From NCBI GenBank assembly GCA_031272745.1, contig JAISTF010000024.1:1-7697 (forward strand): a stretch of 7,697 bases of DNA. Reading direction: 5' to 3'. The notes beneath the pieces are model-generated. The model worked only from the letters and a program-made list of their open reading frames with translations. It made no database searches and had not been told where the DNA came from. Position 1 is the first letter of the stretch, and each line of letters starts with the position of its first letter. Source of the DNA: Eubacteriales Family XIII. Incertae Sedis bacterium (GTDB taxonomy: Bacteria > Bacillota > Clostridia > Peptostreptococcales > Anaerovoracaceae). The position numbers were made by a program, and so were the translations under genes. Below, piece after piece: positions 6,387 through 7,697 of this stretch.

Positions 6387-7352
6387 TTGAAAACAGTCAA
6401 CATCGGCCTGCTGGGCCTCGGGAACATCGGCACCGGCACCTACAAAGCGCTCGAAATGAACCGCGCGCGCATCGAAGCGGTGACGGGACTCGACCTGCGG
6501 ATCACGCGCATCCTCGAGGTGGATGTGACGCGCGACCGCGGAATCGCGGTCGACCCCGCGAAATTCACGCAGGACCCGTCCGCCATCTTCGGCGACCCGT
6601 CCATTTCGATCGTCATCGAGCTGCTCGGCGGCGTCGAACCCGCGACATCTTTCATGGTGGACGCGATGAACGCGGGCAAAAGCGTCGTCACGGCGAACAA
6701 GGCCGCGCTCGCGGAGAATTATGAAATTCTCACGGAGACGGCCGCGAAAAACGGCGTCTCGCTGCGGTTTGAGGCGAGCGTCGGCGGCGGCATCCCGCTC
6801 ATCGCGGCCATCACGGAATCGCTCGCGGCCAACGAATTCACGGAGTTGCAGGGCATCCTCAACGGCACGACCAACTACATCCTCACGAAGATGGCCACCG
6901 AGGGGCGCGACTACGCGGACGTGCTCGCGGAAGCGCAGGCGAAGGGTTTTGCGGAAGCGGACCCGACCGCGGACGTCGAAGGGCACGACGTGGCGAACAA
7001 ACTGTCCATCCTGCTCTCGCTCGTCTTCGACGTGCGCGTGAAGCCACAGGACATCCCGACGACGGGCATCACGGACATCACGAAGGGCGACATCGCCGAG
7101 GCCGCGTCGCAGGGCTGCGTCATCAAACTCGTCGCAAACGCGGCGCGCACGCCGGACGGCCTGCTGTATTTCATCCAGCCCACCTGGGTCAATCTCGACC
7201 ACCCGCTCGCGTCCGTGAACAACGAGTTCAACGCGCTCTTCCTCAAGGGCAACGCGGTGGACGATTTGACGATGATCGGAAAGGGCGCGGGCCCGCTGCC
7301 GACCGCGAGCGCCGTGCTCGGCGACGTAATCACGATCGCGAAAGGAGTGTAA
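6387..7352 (+). CDS. hom: Homoserine dehydrogenase, short form without ACT domain
   Basis: Reduces aspartate semialdehyde to homoserine with NAD(P)H, at the branch to threonine and methionine. The product has 321 residues. The nucleotide-binding GLGNIG is at 10-15. TANK at 102-105 carries the candidate catalytic Lys105. EASVGGGIP is at 129-137 and NGTTNYIL at 159-166. Glu190, Asp201 and Lys205 in the EADPTADVEGHDVANKL stretch have the spacing of the yeast catalytic residues E208, D219 and K223. The reading frame ends at GPLPTASAVLGDVITIAKGV, where most bacterial enzymes of about 430 residues continue into an ACT domain; no ACT-like sequence follows in any frame I read. The TTG start is chosen because GAGGAGGG lies 7 nt upstream and it gives the usual KTVNIGLLGLG N-terminus. 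An in-frame ATG at 6327 lies upstream of the likely transcription start. Confidence 0.95.
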   Translation: MKTVNIGLLGLGNIGTGTYKALEMNRARIEAVTGLDLRITRILEVDVTRDRGIAVDPAKFTQDPSAIFGDPSISIVIELLGGVEPATSFMVDAMNAGKSVVTANKAALAENYEILTETAAKNGVSLRFEASVGGGIPLIAAITESLAANEFTELQGILNGTTNYILTKMATEGRDYADVLAEAQAKGFAEADPTADVEGHDVANKLSILLSLVFDVRVKPQDIPTTGITDITKGDIAEAASQGCVIKLVANAARTPDGLLYFIQPTWVNLDHPLASVNNEFNALFLKGNAVDDLTMIGKGAGPLPTASAVLGDVITIAKGV

Positions 7353-7356
7353 TGAC

Positions 7357-7697
7357 ATGGCAAAATCTTTGGAAAAACAATGGCTCGACCTTCTCGGCAA
7401 GCAGACGAAGCAGACCATGCCCGAGTTTTGGAGCAAGTACAGCGACGTCGAGAAAAAGCTCTACGCCTACCTGCTGAAGCAGGAAAACCTCGCGTGGAAA
7501 GGCGTCTTCTCGGAGATGGCCGACGTCCTGCACATCGACAAGGTCTGGTTCATGGGCTGGCTCGACGGCATGAACGACAGCCTCGTGACGCCGATCGAAG
7601 ACCTTGAAGCCGTCACGACCGAGACGGAGCTCGACATCCAAGCCGACCCCGAAAAGCTCTATTGGAATATGCACGCGGCCGACGCCGACCACCTCTA
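7357..7697 (+). CDS. Small SEC-C-family protein, N-terminal part (3' end cut by window)
   Basis: The frame is open from ATG 7357-7359 to the window edge: 113 complete codons with no stop. GGAG at 7344-7347, inside the end of hom, gives 9-nt spacing. The visible part is acidic, aromatic-rich and apparently all-helical, with no signal peptide or membrane segment. The patterns FWSKYSDVEKKLYAYLL (residues 23-39), FMGWLDGMNDSL (68-79) and EKLYWNMHAADADHL (near 99-113) recall small proteins of anaerobic Bacillota that end in a Cys-rich SEC-C metal-binding motif. That motif would lie beyond the window, so the family call is from memory of the N-terminal pattern. Function is unknown. It starts 4 nt after the hom stop codon and is probably co-transcribed with hom. 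An earlier ATG at 7352, overlapping the hom stop, is in a different frame and is not preferred. Confidence 0.75.
   Translation, partial: MAKSLEKQWLDLLGKQTKQTMPEFWSKYSDVEKKLYAYLLKQENLAWKGVFSEMADVLHIDKVWFMGWLDGMNDSLVTPIEDLEAVTTETELDIQADPEKLYWNMHAADADHL

Noticed and set aside
6321..7436. The rpoN reading frame stays open far upstream on the minus strand, across the hom gene, as if the protein had about 370 extra N-terminal residues.
   Set aside because: The extra part is Arg-rich antisense translation of hom, with no family similarity, and the sigma-54 N-terminus clearly begins near 6320. High-GC codon use leaves antisense frames open.

Overview
The window is chromosomal core DNA from a high-GC bacterium (my impression is above 60 % G+C; not computed). 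Every gene has an AGGAG-type Shine-Dalgarno site, there is a gap-pgk-tpiA glycolytic cluster, and a small SEC-C-family protein of the kind I associate with anaerobic Bacillota lies at the right edge. Together these suggest an anaerobic Bacillota member, perhaps Negativicutes or a high-GC Clostridia relative. That placement is inference. I see no mobile element, tRNA, rRNA, CRISPR array or recent insertion.

Layout: five tightly packed genes run leftward (minus strand) from about 6320 to the left edge: rpoN (sigma-54), gap, pgk, tpiA and hppA (cut by the window start). Spacings are 52 nt, 34 nt, a 4-nt overlap and 11 nt, with no visible terminator between them, so they look like one operon. Two genes run rightward: hom (homoserine dehydrogenase, TTG start at 6387) and a SEC-C-family small protein (from 7357, cut by the window end). 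The 66-nt gap between rpoN and hom holds two back-to-back extended -10 promoters embedded in an inverted repeat, plus a second short dyad.

How the genes work together: TpiA, Gap and Pgk carry triose phosphates through NADH production and the first ATP-forming step of lower glycolysis. HppA is a membrane ion pump driven by pyrophosphate; its residues mark it as the K+-dependent type, and it may move Na+, H+ or both. Its place at the end of the operon would couple carbon flux with recovery of energy from biosynthetic pyrophosphate (inference). RpoN sits where many Bacillota carry the glycolytic regulator CggR, so the alternative sigma factor would be made along with the glycolytic enzymes. The divergent hom unit makes homoserine for threonine and methionine; this Hom is a short form with no C-terminal ACT domain.

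All gene families here are known. The most unusual points are the operon make-up (sigma-54 at the head, ion-pumping pyrophosphatase downstream), the very compact divergent promoter pair and the ACT-less Hom. I did not find a convincing undescribed system.
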